From Pararhodobacter sp. CCB-MM2 (lineage in GTDB: Bacteria; Pseudomonadota; Alphaproteobacteria; Rhodobacterales; Rhodobacteraceae), in NCBI RefSeq assembly GCF_001691415.1, contig NZ_LRRR01000040.1, forward strand, positions 1 to 36,445: a stretch of DNA of 36,445 bases, read 5' to 3'. The position numbers were made by a program, and so were the translations under genes. Below are positions 1 through 6,762 of the stretch, one piece after another. Each line of letters starts with the position of its first letter. Position 1 is the first letter of the stretch. Below the pieces are notes generated by a model, which searched no databases, had not been told where the DNA came from, and was given only the letters and a program-made list of their open reading frames with translations.

Positions 1-151
1 ACACTTCCAGGCCGCCATACTTTGACTTCAGCTTGTAGAACGTCGCGCTGCTCAGGCCGTGCCTGCGGCACACCTCCGCAGTCGGCATTCCCGCCTCTTG
101 CTCCTTGATCATCCCGATTATCTGCGCCTCGGTGAAACGGCTCTTTCGCAT
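1..151 (-). CDS. IS3-family transposase OrfA, N-terminal part (partial)
   Basis: The translation starts MRKSRFTEAQIIGMIKEQE and continues with a helix-turn-helix of the form GMPTAEVCRRHGLS, then ATFYKLKSKYGG. This is the hallmark N-terminus of IS407/IS2-type OrfA (HTH_Tnp_1), which binds the element's ends. The ATG at 149-151 has a good ribosome binding site (GGAG about 8 nt upstream). In this family OrfA is normally joined to the DDE catalytic OrfB by programmed -1 frameshifting, but that part is outside the window. About 50 codons are visible and the reading frame is open to the edge. Confidence 0.85.
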   Translation of the reverse strand, partial: MRKSRFTEAQIIGMIKEQEAGMPTAEVCRRHGLSSATFYKLKSKYGGLEV

Positions 152-218
152 TCGTCTGCTCCTTCAGAGTTGGCGCAGACTCTACATTAAGGCGAGGGAT
201 TTCGCGGGGGGCAGGTCA
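1..218 (-). mobile_element. IS3-family (IS407-group) insertion sequence, left end, truncated by the window edge
   Basis: The minus strand reads inward from 218 as TGACCTGCCCCCC, which resembles the terminal inverted repeat of IS407-group IS3 elements and begins with the family's TG dinucleotide. About 65 bp inside it an orfA starts in the expected orientation. Only the orfA end is in the window; orfB and the other inverted repeat lie beyond position 1, so intactness and the target-site duplication cannot be judged. The family usually duplicates 3-4 bp, so the bases from 219 (ccag) would be the first place to look for the duplicate. The boundary is inferred from terminus similarity. Confidence 0.75.
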
Positions 219-427
219 CCAGCTCCCCGGGCGGGCAGCCAGGCCCATGGCGGACAGTCGACAAGGAGCCGCGCTGCCCTGCAGCATTCGTGAGATCTGC
301 CGTTCGTGCGGTGCGCAGCGTTTCAGATCAATAAGTGTCGCTGATGCGGGACGTTCGGACCTGTTGTTTGTTTGCGCTTCTCAGATGTCGGCTTTTCAGG
401 ATGGCTACAACCTTCTAGGTTCTGCCC

Positions 428-2524
428 ATGAAGCATGATCAGGTTCCCCCACCTCATTTCACCGCGCTCTCTGGGCAAGCAGTCGTACGGTACGCTGAGC
501 ATGATGGGCGCGCTTTGTTTGGTGAGGGAGAAGTATCCTTCGAGACCAAGTGGTCCGGTTCAAGCAGCACCAGCATTATTGCCTATAACGATCCAACCAG
601 CACGCGTGGCATTGCCGTCGCTGACGGCGCCAAGAACCTAACCGACATCACGCGCGAGAACATGGCGCGGCTGGATTTCACGTCTCGCACGCGCAGGCTT
701 AACGAAGGACAGTTCCTTGTCATTGAGAACACCCACGGTCGGTTTCTCGCCGTTCAGGTGATCGACGTGATGGCGACCAGCCACGGCGACCCTGAGGATA
801 GGCTGATACTCCAGTATCAGGTTGTCCCAACCGAACGAGAGGCACATGTGAAGCACGAGGCTATCGAAAGTACCAACCGCGTCCAGCTCCTCGCGCCAAC
901 CATCCATCGATTCGGCCCGAACGGGGATCTGCAGGAAATCACCTTACCCGTAAGCGTGGGCGATCGCATATTCCTTCTGGGCTCTAACGGGACTGGAAAG
1001 TCATCGTTTCTCCAGTCACTTATGAAGTGGCCAAGCACCGGAAATAGCGTCATCCGTGTTGCCGCGCACCGACAGATGTGGACGCAAAGCGGTGCGATGA
1101 AGATGACAGCGGCTAGTCGGCAAGAACACGAGCAGAACCTGGTTCACTGGGAGCGACAAGAGAAGGCCCGCTTCTCAGACCAACCCCATATCGACCGTGT
1201 TCAAGCACTCCTTTTCGACCTTGTGAACGAGCAGGTTCGGCTGGACCAAGCGCTTGCAAAGTACGGTCGAGAGGACCCAGGCAGCGCGCAGTTTCGACTT
1301 GCCCGCGCCGAGGAGACACCCGTCGACAAGCTCAATCGCTTACTCGCATCGGCCCAACTCAAAATCACCGTCAAGATCGACGGCTTTCGTGCTGTGCAGG
1401 CCCAACGCAACGGCGGTGAGCCATTCGATTTTGCAGAGGTCTCCGACGGCGAGCGCGCAGCCATCTTCCTCGCCGCGACTGTGTTAATTTCGCCGCCTGA
1501 TTCCGTCCTCCTTCTCGACGAGCCCGAGCGACACCTGAACCATGCCATCATCGCCCCGCTCCTGCGCGATCTTTTCGCCGAACGGCCCGACTGCGCGATG
1601 GTTGTCTCAACTCATGCCATCGACCTCGCCGTTGAGCATCCACAGGCCCGGATGATCCTTATGCGCGACGTCCGGCGGGCTGGACCTGCGCAGCAGAAGG
1701 TCGCCTGGGACTTCGATCTTCTCGAAGCGGGCGAGGACATACCAGAGCTTATCCGCCGCGACATCCTCGGCTCGCGCCGCCGCGTTCTCTTTGTAGAGGG
1801 TACCGATGCCAGCTTAGATGGCGGTCTTTATGCGACCCTCCTTCCCGGCGTTTCTGTCGTGCCTAAAGGATCATCGCGCGACGTCATCGCCGCTACGAAG
1901 GGGATGCGCGGTGCTTCTGAGCTCCATCACATTGAGGTGTTTGGGCTGATCGACCACGACGGACGTGACGATGAAGCCCGTGACGAGCACGTGAAAGATC
2001 GAGTGTACGTCTTGGGTCTGAACGCCGTTGAAGCGCTATACTACCACCCCGATGTGATCAGAGTTGTGGCGCTGGCCCAAGCCGAACACATCGATGGGTT
2101 CGACGCTGCAGATATGCAGGAGACGGCCATCGAAAGCGCGGTACGCGAACTCAATAAGCAAAGGGATCGTCTTTGCGCCCGCGCCGCCGATATGCAGTTG
2201 AGCGCGTATCTTCAGCGGCAGGCTCCGACTTGGGAGGACGTTCGAGCTGGGGGGCAGCGGACGATTTTGCTCGACCTTGATGCCGTCCTAAAAGAAGAAC
2301 AAGATCGTTTCGATGCCGCTGTTGCGCAGACAGACCTAGAAACCCTTCTTCGCCGCTATAAAATGCGCGAATGCAACGCGCGTGGACAAGTGGCGCAGTC
2401 GCTGCGGTTCGCGACCTACAAAGACTACGAAGGTGCCGTTCGGCAGCAGGTCCGCAAGAACCAAGTTTTGTGTAATACGCTGCTGCGGTTTCTTGGTGGT
2501 CTGCCTAATGCTCTGGGACACTAG
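428..2524 (+). CDS. ABC/SMC-like ATPase fused to TOPRIM (DUF4435-like) domain; PARIS AriA-AriB-like anti-phage protein
   Basis: The 698-aa protein has a complete ABC-type ATPase core: Walker A GSNGTGKSS (residues 185-193), a signature-like VSDGERA (338-344), Walker B with D364/E365 in LLLDEPE, and a switch histidine in STH (H396). The linker between Walker A and the signature is short, so there is no long SMC/Rad50 coiled coil. After about residue 450 a second domain begins with VLFVEGTD (E457) and has an acidic IDHDGR (D509, D511), the Glu...DxD pattern of TOPRIM folds. The order ATPase then DUF4435-like TOPRIM matches the single-chain form of PARIS, where the ATPase senses a phage anti-restriction protein and the TOPRIM part attacks tRNA. 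Residues 1-150 were not recognised. It stands alone, between an IS and tniQ. Its codon use looks more AT-rich than the core genes. An OLD-family nuclease is the main alternative. Domain calls are firm; the system name is an inference. The ribosome binding site at 428 is weak. Confidence 0.72.
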   Translation: MKHDQVPPPHFTALSGQAVVRYAEHDGRALFGEGEVSFETKWSGSSSTSIIAYNDPTSTRGIAVADGAKNLTDITRENMARLDFTSRTRRLNEGQFLVIENTHGRFLAVQVIDVMATSHGDPEDRLILQYQVVPTEREAHVKHEAIESTNRVQLLAPTIHRFGPNGDLQEITLPVSVGDRIFLLGSNGTGKSSFLQSLMKWPSTGNSVIRVAAHRQMWTQSGAMKMTAASRQEHEQNLVHWERQEKARFSDQPHIDRVQALLFDLVNEQVRLDQALAKYGREDPGSAQFRLARAEETPVDKLNRLLASAQLKITVKIDGFRAVQAQRNGGEPFDFAEVSDGERAAIFLAATVLISPPDSVLLLDEPERHLNHAIIAPLLRDLFAERPDCAMVVSTHAIDLAVEHPQARMILMRDVRRAGPAQQKVAWDFDLLEAGEDIPELIRRDILGSRRRVLFVEGTDASLDGGLYATLLPGVSVVPKGSSRDVIAATKGMRGASELHHIEVFGLIDHDGRDDEARDEHVKDRVYVLGLNAVEALYYHPDVIRVVALAQAEHIDGFDAADMQETAIESAVRELNKQRDRLCARAADMQLSAYLQRQAPTWEDVRAGGQRTILLDLDAVLKEEQDRFDAAVAQTDLETLLRRYKMRECNARGQVAQSLRFATYKDYEGAVRQQVRKNQVLCNTLLRFLGGLPNALGH

Positions 2525-2821
2525 GTGTGCCGTCTCAAGGTCGGCGCCAACCGGCCTGCTTGCTAATACGCGGAATTAAATTTCTACACTGCCAACCGAC
2601 CGGTTTCTGCCCAGTGCGCAGCGAGTTGGATGAACGACCGCTTTGCCCATGTCGCCGCAGATACAGTGCCGCACTGCCGTATGTCCGCTTCCCGCCCCAA
2701 GCGGCCGCTCGCAGCTCAGGTCCGGGACACCTCTTCGGCTCGTGTCTGGTAGCGATTGGACACTCGCGGCGATTTCGGGGATGGAGGGCGGCGACTTTGC
2801 CGATACGACATCAGGTTTCCG
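2525..2821 (+). other. Intergenic stretch between the ATPase-TOPRIM gene and tniQ
   Basis: No convincing gene is seen. An AT-rich island around 2573-2590 (ggaattaaatttctacact) is the best candidate for promoter sequence for tniQ, but no good -35/-10 pair was found. The tniQ frame stays open upstream to a TTG at 2756, but those codons do not resemble TniQ, so they are treated as non-coding. No terminator is obvious after 2524. Confidence 0.4.
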
Positions 2822-4711
2822 ATGGCCAAGACCCTTCGCCTCACCGTTGAGCCCGCAGCGCGGGAGACGTTGCTATCGTTCATTTCCCGCATGGCCGCTG
2901 CCAACGGCACCAACGTGGGTGACTTTGCGCTCGACCTCGGGTTCGCGTTCAAGCGAATTGTTGACCAAGAGGCATCGGCCGTCGCCGAGTTTGCGGAGCT
3001 TTCGGGCCTGTCCAGCCAAGATCTTGCGACCCTGCTGTCGTGGACGGGCGAACGCATCGGCGATGTTCGGATGCGTTTTCGGGGCGAGGTGTTCATCTCT
3101 CGGGCCTTGCGGAACCCCGTCGTCCGCGGCTGTCCATGTTGTATTCGAGAGCAAGCCACCGACCCGGTCGATGCCCTTTCCCAGGTCGCGATGGCCGGGG
3201 ATTGGCTCTGCCGCGGCGTCGAAATTTGCGTGAAGCACGGGCATCTGTTGGTCCCGCTTTGGACGTGTTCGCGAGTTATCGAGCGGGACAACATAGGCGA
3301 AAGGTTGGGCGAAATCCTTCCGGATGTTCGCTCGGGGCTCTACGATCGCGAGCCTGTCGAGCCTTCCGCTTACGATCTTTGGATCGATCGTCGTCTGGCG
3401 TGCGGGGAGGATAGCACAGAACTGGCGGCACAGCCGCTGTTCGCGGCGATGACGTTCTGCAGCTTGCTCGGCGACGCATTGCTGCGACAGCACACCGATG
3501 ATGTCGATGACCGGAACGCGAAGGCCCTTGGCTTTGCTCATGCCTCACGCGGCACGCAAGGCATTCGTGAAGCGCTGGACCTCCTGACACGCGGTGAGGA
3601 CGGAAGATCGCGCTCGACACAGGGCGGCCTTCACAAGATCATGTCAACGCTTGGCACCCTCTATCGCGATGAGCCCAGCTTCGACGGATATCGCGATATG
3701 GTGCGGGACTATGGGCTCGAGATTTGGCCGCTAGGGGCGGGGGAGAGCCTTCTCGGTCAGACCGTGACCGAACGTCGCCTTCACTCACTGGTTTCGGCGA
3801 GCAAGGAAACCGGTGTCGGCGCCGGTATCCTGAATGGCTTTCTCACCGAAGCCGGGGCGTTCCTTGCGGAAGATACGCGCTCACCGCAGCACAAGACCTT
3901 CGATGCGCGGCGTTATCAGGCTTTGTTGGAGGAGATCCCGACCCTCATAGGGCCGATTGCGATGCGCGAGGCGATCGGCGCAACGAAGCAGGAACTCATC
4001 ACCCTGGAAGAGGACGGCGTTCTCGCTCCGAGGACCAAAGTGGCGACCATCAAGTCTCGGTGGCGAGCCGCGGAGGGCTTGGCGCTTATCGACGAGCTGA
4101 ACCGACTGGCCGTTCCCCTCAGCGGCGATGGTGCAGGTTGGGAGACGCTCCAGATGACGCGGTTCCGATTCGGACTCTCCGTGCGGCAGCTGCTGGACAA
4201 GATCCGCGACCGAAGTCTTGTGGTTGCGAAAAGGGCGGAGGTGTTCGGCTACCACGGCTTTGTCGTCGAGATCTCCGCGGCGCAAGCCTTGGAGGACCGC
4301 CTGCGGCAGGAACGCGAGCAGGCTGAAGGCGGGCCTCATGCGGGGAGCCGGGAGGGTGACCAGCCCGTCAGCGCCTTCGCGCGCGAGGTAGGTCTTCGCG
4401 ACAAAGGGGCTTTCTTGTCTCTGATCGAAGAGGGGCTCACGCCGGCGACGAAAGTCGTCCTACAAGGGGCCAAGCGTTTCCAGTGGCGGATGACGCGTGC
4501 GGATGTCGCGGCCTTTCATGAGCGCTTCACGACATTGACCGTTCTGGTGACAGAGACAGGGCTGCACCGAAATACGATTATGGCAGCGCTGGCGGCCCAT
4601 AATGTGCCCGTCTTCAGGGCGGGAGGCCCGAACTCGGTCGACCTCTATCGTCGACAAGATGTGCTGGCGGCGATGAAATCGCTTGGCCGGCCGAGTCCCG
4701 GTTCATCGTAA
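2822..4711 (+). CDS. tniQ: TniQ/TnsD-family target-selector protein, stand-alone, with a long C-terminal DNA-binding array
   Basis: The N-terminus (LRLTVEPAARETLLSFISRM) is the TniQ signature in which a Pro/Glu-Ser-Leu-type segment leads into a helix. It is followed by a zinc-finger-like set, CPCC at 104-107 and CVKHGH at 136-141 (C104, C107, C136, H139). In Tn7, Tn5053 and CRISPR-associated transposons, TniQ/TnsD links a target site to the AAA regulator and the DDE transposase. This protein is 629 aa, longer than minimal TniQ and nearer to TnsD. From about residue 315 to the end it seems to be built of several weakly similar 50-55-residue helical modules, each with an HTH-like turn and a basic tail. 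The ATG at 2822 was chosen because family similarity begins there; a TTG at 2756 would add 22 unrelated residues. No tniA, tniB, tnsA or recombinase lies beside it in the window. It reads toward tRNA-Arg and ends 142 bp before it. Confidence 0.85.
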   Translation: MAKTLRLTVEPAARETLLSFISRMAAANGTNVGDFALDLGFAFKRIVDQEASAVAEFAELSGLSSQDLATLLSWTGERIGDVRMRFRGEVFISRALRNPVVRGCPCCIREQATDPVDALSQVAMAGDWLCRGVEICVKHGHLLVPLWTCSRVIERDNIGERLGEILPDVRSGLYDREPVEPSAYDLWIDRRLACGEDSTELAAQPLFAAMTFCSLLGDALLRQHTDDVDDRNAKALGFAHASRGTQGIREALDLLTRGEDGRSRSTQGGLHKIMSTLGTLYRDEPSFDGYRDMVRDYGLEIWPLGAGESLLGQTVTERRLHSLVSASKETGVGAGILNGFLTEAGAFLAEDTRSPQHKTFDARRYQALLEEIPTLIGPIAMREAIGATKQELITLEEDGVLAPRTKVATIKSRWRAAEGLALIDELNRLAVPLSGDGAGWETLQMTRFRFGLSVRQLLDKIRDRSLVVAKRAEVFGYHGFVVEISAAQALEDRLRQEREQAEGGPHAGSREGDQPVSAFAREVGLRDKGAFLSLIEEGLTPATKVVLQGAKRFQWRMTRADVAAFHERFTTLTVLVTETGLHRNTIMAALAAHNVPVFRAGGPNSVDLYRRQDVLAAMKSLGRPSPGSS

Positions 4712-4734
4712 AGCACAATCTGTGCAGCACAGGG

Positions 4735-4774
4735 CGCCTGCTTCGCAGCATCCATGATGGCGGCGGAGCAGGCG
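4735..4774 (+). terminator. Weak stem-loop downstream of tniQ
   Basis: CGCCTGCT (4735-4742) is the reverse complement of AGCAGGCG (4767-4774), with a 24-nt loop. A shorter GCACA/TGTGC stem lies at 4713-4725, directly after the tniQ stop. Neither is followed by a T-run, so a terminator role is tentative. They could instead be transposon-end structures. Confidence 0.25.
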
Positions 4775-4792
4775 TCGCCTTGCTCTGAACGC

Positions 4793-4831
4793 TTTGCGCA
4801 AGCTTATGCGTGCGTTTGCGCACTCATATGC
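4793..4831 (+). repeat. Two imperfect 17-bp direct repeats spaced 22 bp, between tniQ and tRNA-Arg
   Basis: tttgcgcaagcttatgc (4793-4809) and tttgcgcactcatatgc (4815-4831) match at 14 of 17 positions and start exactly 22 bp apart. In addition cttgctctga occurs at 4779-4788 and again at 4831-4840, flanking the pair. Tandem sites of about 20-22 bp are how transposase-binding sites are laid out in Tn7-like ends. The position, after a tniQ gene and 23 bp from the mature 3' end of a tRNA, fits that reading. No terminal TGT/ACA was found beside the repeats, so the element boundary is not established. Confidence 0.5.
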
Positions 4832-4853
4832 TTGCTCTGACTTTGTGACGGGC

Positions 4854-4930
4854 TGGCGATCCCGAGAGGACTCGAACCCCTGACCAACTGCTTAGAAGGC
4901 AGCCGCTCTATCCAGCTGAGCTACGGGACC
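4854..4930 (-). tRNA. tRNA-Arg (anticodon TCT)
   Basis: The minus strand folds as a standard 77-nt tRNA. The acceptor GGTCCCG pairs with CGGGATC, with one G-U pair. The D arm contains AGCTCAGCTGGATAGAGC, the anticodon arm is CTGCC-TTCTAA-GCAG giving anticodon TCT, and the T arm is GGGGTTCGAGTCCTC. The 3' CCA is encoded in the DNA (tgg at 4854-4856 on the plus strand). It reads arginine AGA codons, which are rare in such a GC-rich genome. The 3' end faces the accessory block 1-4850, the usual geometry for an integration hot spot. Confidence 0.95.
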
Positions 4931-4983
4931 GCACCGGACCCTCATGCGGCATCCGGGCGGGCGGCGTCAAGGGTGGGGCGAAG

Positions 4984-5053
4984 GTGAGTATTTGGAACAA
5001 GGTCAGAGGCAGGGTAGTTGGTGCCTTGCGGCTGCCCGGGTGTGAGTATTTGG
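4984..5053. repeat. Repeated gtgagtatttgg motif in intergenic DNA
   Basis: gtgagtatttgg occurs at 4984-4995 and 5042-5053. A related form, caaatactcgggg, read from the other strand, lies after the 17644-19257 gene. From general familiarity, such 'agtatttg' motifs occur beside gene ends in many Rhodobacteraceae, often next to a GC hairpin as here. They are likely part of a terminator-type intergenic module and not a gene. Confidence 0.45.
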
Positions 5054-5054
5054 G

Positions 5055-5087
5055 CAGAGTGAAGGGGCGGGCGCGGGGTGGGCGCCC
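5055..5087 (-). terminator. Candidate terminator after the alpha/beta hydrolase gene
   Basis: On the minus strand, just past the stop at 5097, GGGCGC and GCGCCC (plus-strand positions 5082-5087 and 5069-5074) can pair around a 7-nt loop. They are followed by CCCCTTCACTCTGCC, a pyrimidine-rich tail leading into the agtatttg-type motif. It is short and lacks a pure T-run. Confidence 0.4.
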
Positions 5088-5096
5088 GGCCTTGGG

Positions 5097-5837
5097 TCAC
5101 AGCTGCAGATCGTCCAGCGTGCGGGACAGGAGCGCGAGGTTCTCGGGTTCCGAGAAGCGGTGATCGGCTGCTTTTACCAGCGTGAGGCGCAGGTCGGGGC
5201 TCTCGGCATGGTCGAAGAGCTTCAGCGCCACCGAGGGCGGCACGTCGACATCGGCCGAGCCCTGCAGCAGCCGCACCGGGAACGGCAGGGGTAGCGGCGC
5301 GCGCAGGACAAGACGGGTGCGGCCTTCCTCGATCAGGCGGCGGGTAATGACATAGGGCTCGTCGCTGTACTCGGAGGGCTGCTCGATGCGACCCGTGGTC
5401 TCCATGGACTGGAGTTCCTCGGGCGTGAAGGAGGGCAGCATCAGGTCCTCGGTGAAGTCGGGCGCGGCGGCGATGCCGATGAGGGCTGCGACGCGCTCGG
5501 GGATCGCGCGGCAGCACAGGAGCGAGATCCAGCCGCCCATCGAGGAGCCGACGAGGACCTGTTTGCCCTCGGTCAGCTGGGTGATCGCCGCCAGCGCGTC
5601 CTCGAACCAGTCGCCGATCGCGCCATCGAGGAAATCGCCCGAGGATTGACCATGGCCCGAATAGTCGAAGCGCAGGAAGGGGCGACCCCGCTCCTTGGCC
5701 CAGGCTTCGAGGAATTGCGCCTTGGTGCCGGTCATGTCGGATTTGAAGCCGCCGAGGAAGACCACGCCAGTCCCCGTGCCCGGTGTCTGAACATAGGCGA
5801 GGCGGCGGCCCTGCGGCGTGTCGAGGTATTGCGTCAC
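5097..5837 (-). CDS. Alpha/beta hydrolase (ABHD10-like serine esterase/thioesterase)
   Basis: The 246-aa protein has the alpha/beta-hydrolase catalytic triad: nucleophile S99 in GSSMGG, an acid among D196/D198 in SADVDVP, and H226 in ADHRFSEPE. The FLGGFKSDM oxyanion segment and FDYSGHGQSSG strand-turn resemble bacterial proteins related to ABHD10 (palmitoyl-protein thioesterase-like). Substrate cannot be read from sequence. It has no signal peptide and should be cytosolic. The start is GTG at 5837; the upstream creatininase stop overlaps it by 4 bp (GTGA), so translation is probably coupled and the two genes form an operon. Confidence 0.8.
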   Translation of the reverse strand: MTQYLDTPQGRRLAYVQTPGTGTGVVFLGGFKSDMTGTKAQFLEAWAKERGRPFLRFDYSGHGQSSGDFLDGAIGDWFEDALAAITQLTEGKQVLVGSSMGGWISLLCCRAIPERVAALIGIAAAPDFTEDLMLPSFTPEELQSMETTGRIEQPSEYSDEPYVITRRLIEEGRTRLVLRAPLPLPFPVRLLQGSADVDVPPSVALKLFDHAESPDLRLTLVKAADHRFSEPENLALLSRTLDDLQL

Positions 5838-6646
5838 CGGAAGGGTACTCCTTGCGTGCCTTCGCCGCGCAGATCGCGCGTGTCGGCCCAGGTGTCCGCA
5901 TCGAGGATCAGCGCGGCGAGGGCCTCGGCCCCGGCTTCGATCATCTTCTCGCCCTTCTCAGGGGTCGAGCGCGTCGGATTGCCGGCGATGCCATTGCCGG
6001 TGACATGCGGGAAGGGCCGCCAGCGGTACGAGGCCTTGCCGGCTTTAAGGAACTTCGCCCCGTCCATCGCCTGCGTCAGGCTGCCGAGGTCGGAGCTGTC
6101 GACCAGATCGGGCTCGCAGACCATCATCATCGAGGTCTCGGCCTCGCCCGCGTGCATCACGCCCGGCTGATCCTCGCAGTATTGAGACAGGCTCTCGCCG
6201 GCCTCGGAGACATAGGTGGTGGCGACCAGAACGGCGGGCGAGGTCGGCGCGAGTTCGTCGCAGATCTGCTGCATCGCCACCTGATTGCCGCCATGGCTAT
6301 TGGAGATGAGGATGTCGCGGAAGCCGTGGCGGGTCAGGGACTCGATCAGATCCTTCAGCACCAGCCGGAAGGTCGAATGGCTCAGCGTCAGTGTGCCGCC
6401 GAAGGGCATGTGATGCTCGGAGAGGCCGGACCAGACGACGGGCGTGACCACCGTCGGGCGCCCGGCAGCGCAGGCCTTGCGGGCGGCGCGGTGGGCGATC
6501 TCCTGGCCCAGGCGCGTATCGGTCATCACCGGCAGATGCGGCCCGTGCTGCTCGATCGAGGCGATAGGCAGGATCACCACGGCGTTCGAGGCGGCGAGCG
6601 CGCGCAGCTCATGTGCCTTGAGGTGGGACCAGTCGACTTCTTGCAT
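5834..6646 (-). CDS. Creatininase-family amidohydrolase
   Basis: The 270-aa protein has the metal-binding motifs of the creatininase family (PF02633): E32 and H34 in SIEQHGPHLP, D43 in MTDTRL, H118 in SNSHGGN and E168 in MHAGE. Known members open cyclic amides (creatinine, and formamides in cofactor pathways such as F420, riboflavin and PQQ-like peptides). Nothing here identifies the substrate, and no creatinase or sarcosine genes are nearby. The ATG at 6646 was chosen because AGGAG lies 6 nt upstream; an in-frame ATG two codons earlier abuts the ribosome binding site. The gene overlaps the following hydrolase by 4 bp. Confidence 0.85.
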   Translation of the reverse strand: MQEVDWSHLKAHELRALAASNAVVILPIASIEQHGPHLPVMTDTRLGQEIAHRAARKACAAGRPTVVTPVVWSGLSEHHMPFGGTLTLSHSTFRLVLKDLIESLTRHGFRDILISNSHGGNQVAMQQICDELAPTSPAVLVATTYVSEAGESLSQYCEDQPGVMHAGEAETSMMMVCEPDLVDSSDLGSLTQAMDGAKFLKAGKASYRWRPFPHVTGNGIAGNPTRSTPEKGEKMIEAGAEALAALILDADTWADTRDLRGEGTQGVPFR

Positions 6647-6703
6647 CGGCATCTCCTTCGTGCTGGCGCCATGATGCACGGGCAGGGCGGGGGCGCAACC
6701 GCC

Positions 6704-6762
6704 GTAGGGTGGGGTTTAACCCCACCTTCTGGTGCAGCAGGTGGGATGAAATCCCACCCTAC
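6704..6762. repeat. Compound palindromic intergenic repeat (GTAGGGTGGG family)
   Basis: The 59-bp unit has a perfect 10-bp outer inverted repeat, gtagggtggg (6704-6713) and cccaccctac (6753-6762). Inside are two further palindromes: ggtggggtttaaccccacc (6708-6726) and ggtgggatgaaatcccacc (6740-6758). The unit can fold either as one long hairpin or as two small ones. It carries the TAG stop of the DNA glycosylase gene (6759-6761) and so forms the junction between that gene and the creatininase gene. The layout resembles REP/MITE-like elements. No second copy is seen in this window. Confidence 0.7.

Noticed and set aside
219..427. Small open frames (62-63 codons) between the IS end and the ATPase-TOPRIM gene
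   Set aside because: No ribosome binding site, no homology and unusual composition; one crosses the IS terminus.
4832..4853. Tn7-like terminal TGT...ACA at the tRNA side
   Set aside because: No ACA lies between the 22-bp repeats and the tRNA, so a canonical terminus is not supported there.
4850..4930. Direct repeat of the tRNA 3' end as an att site pair
   Set aside because: No second copy of the tRNA 3' sequence was found in the window, so an att pair cannot be shown. It may lie beyond position 1.
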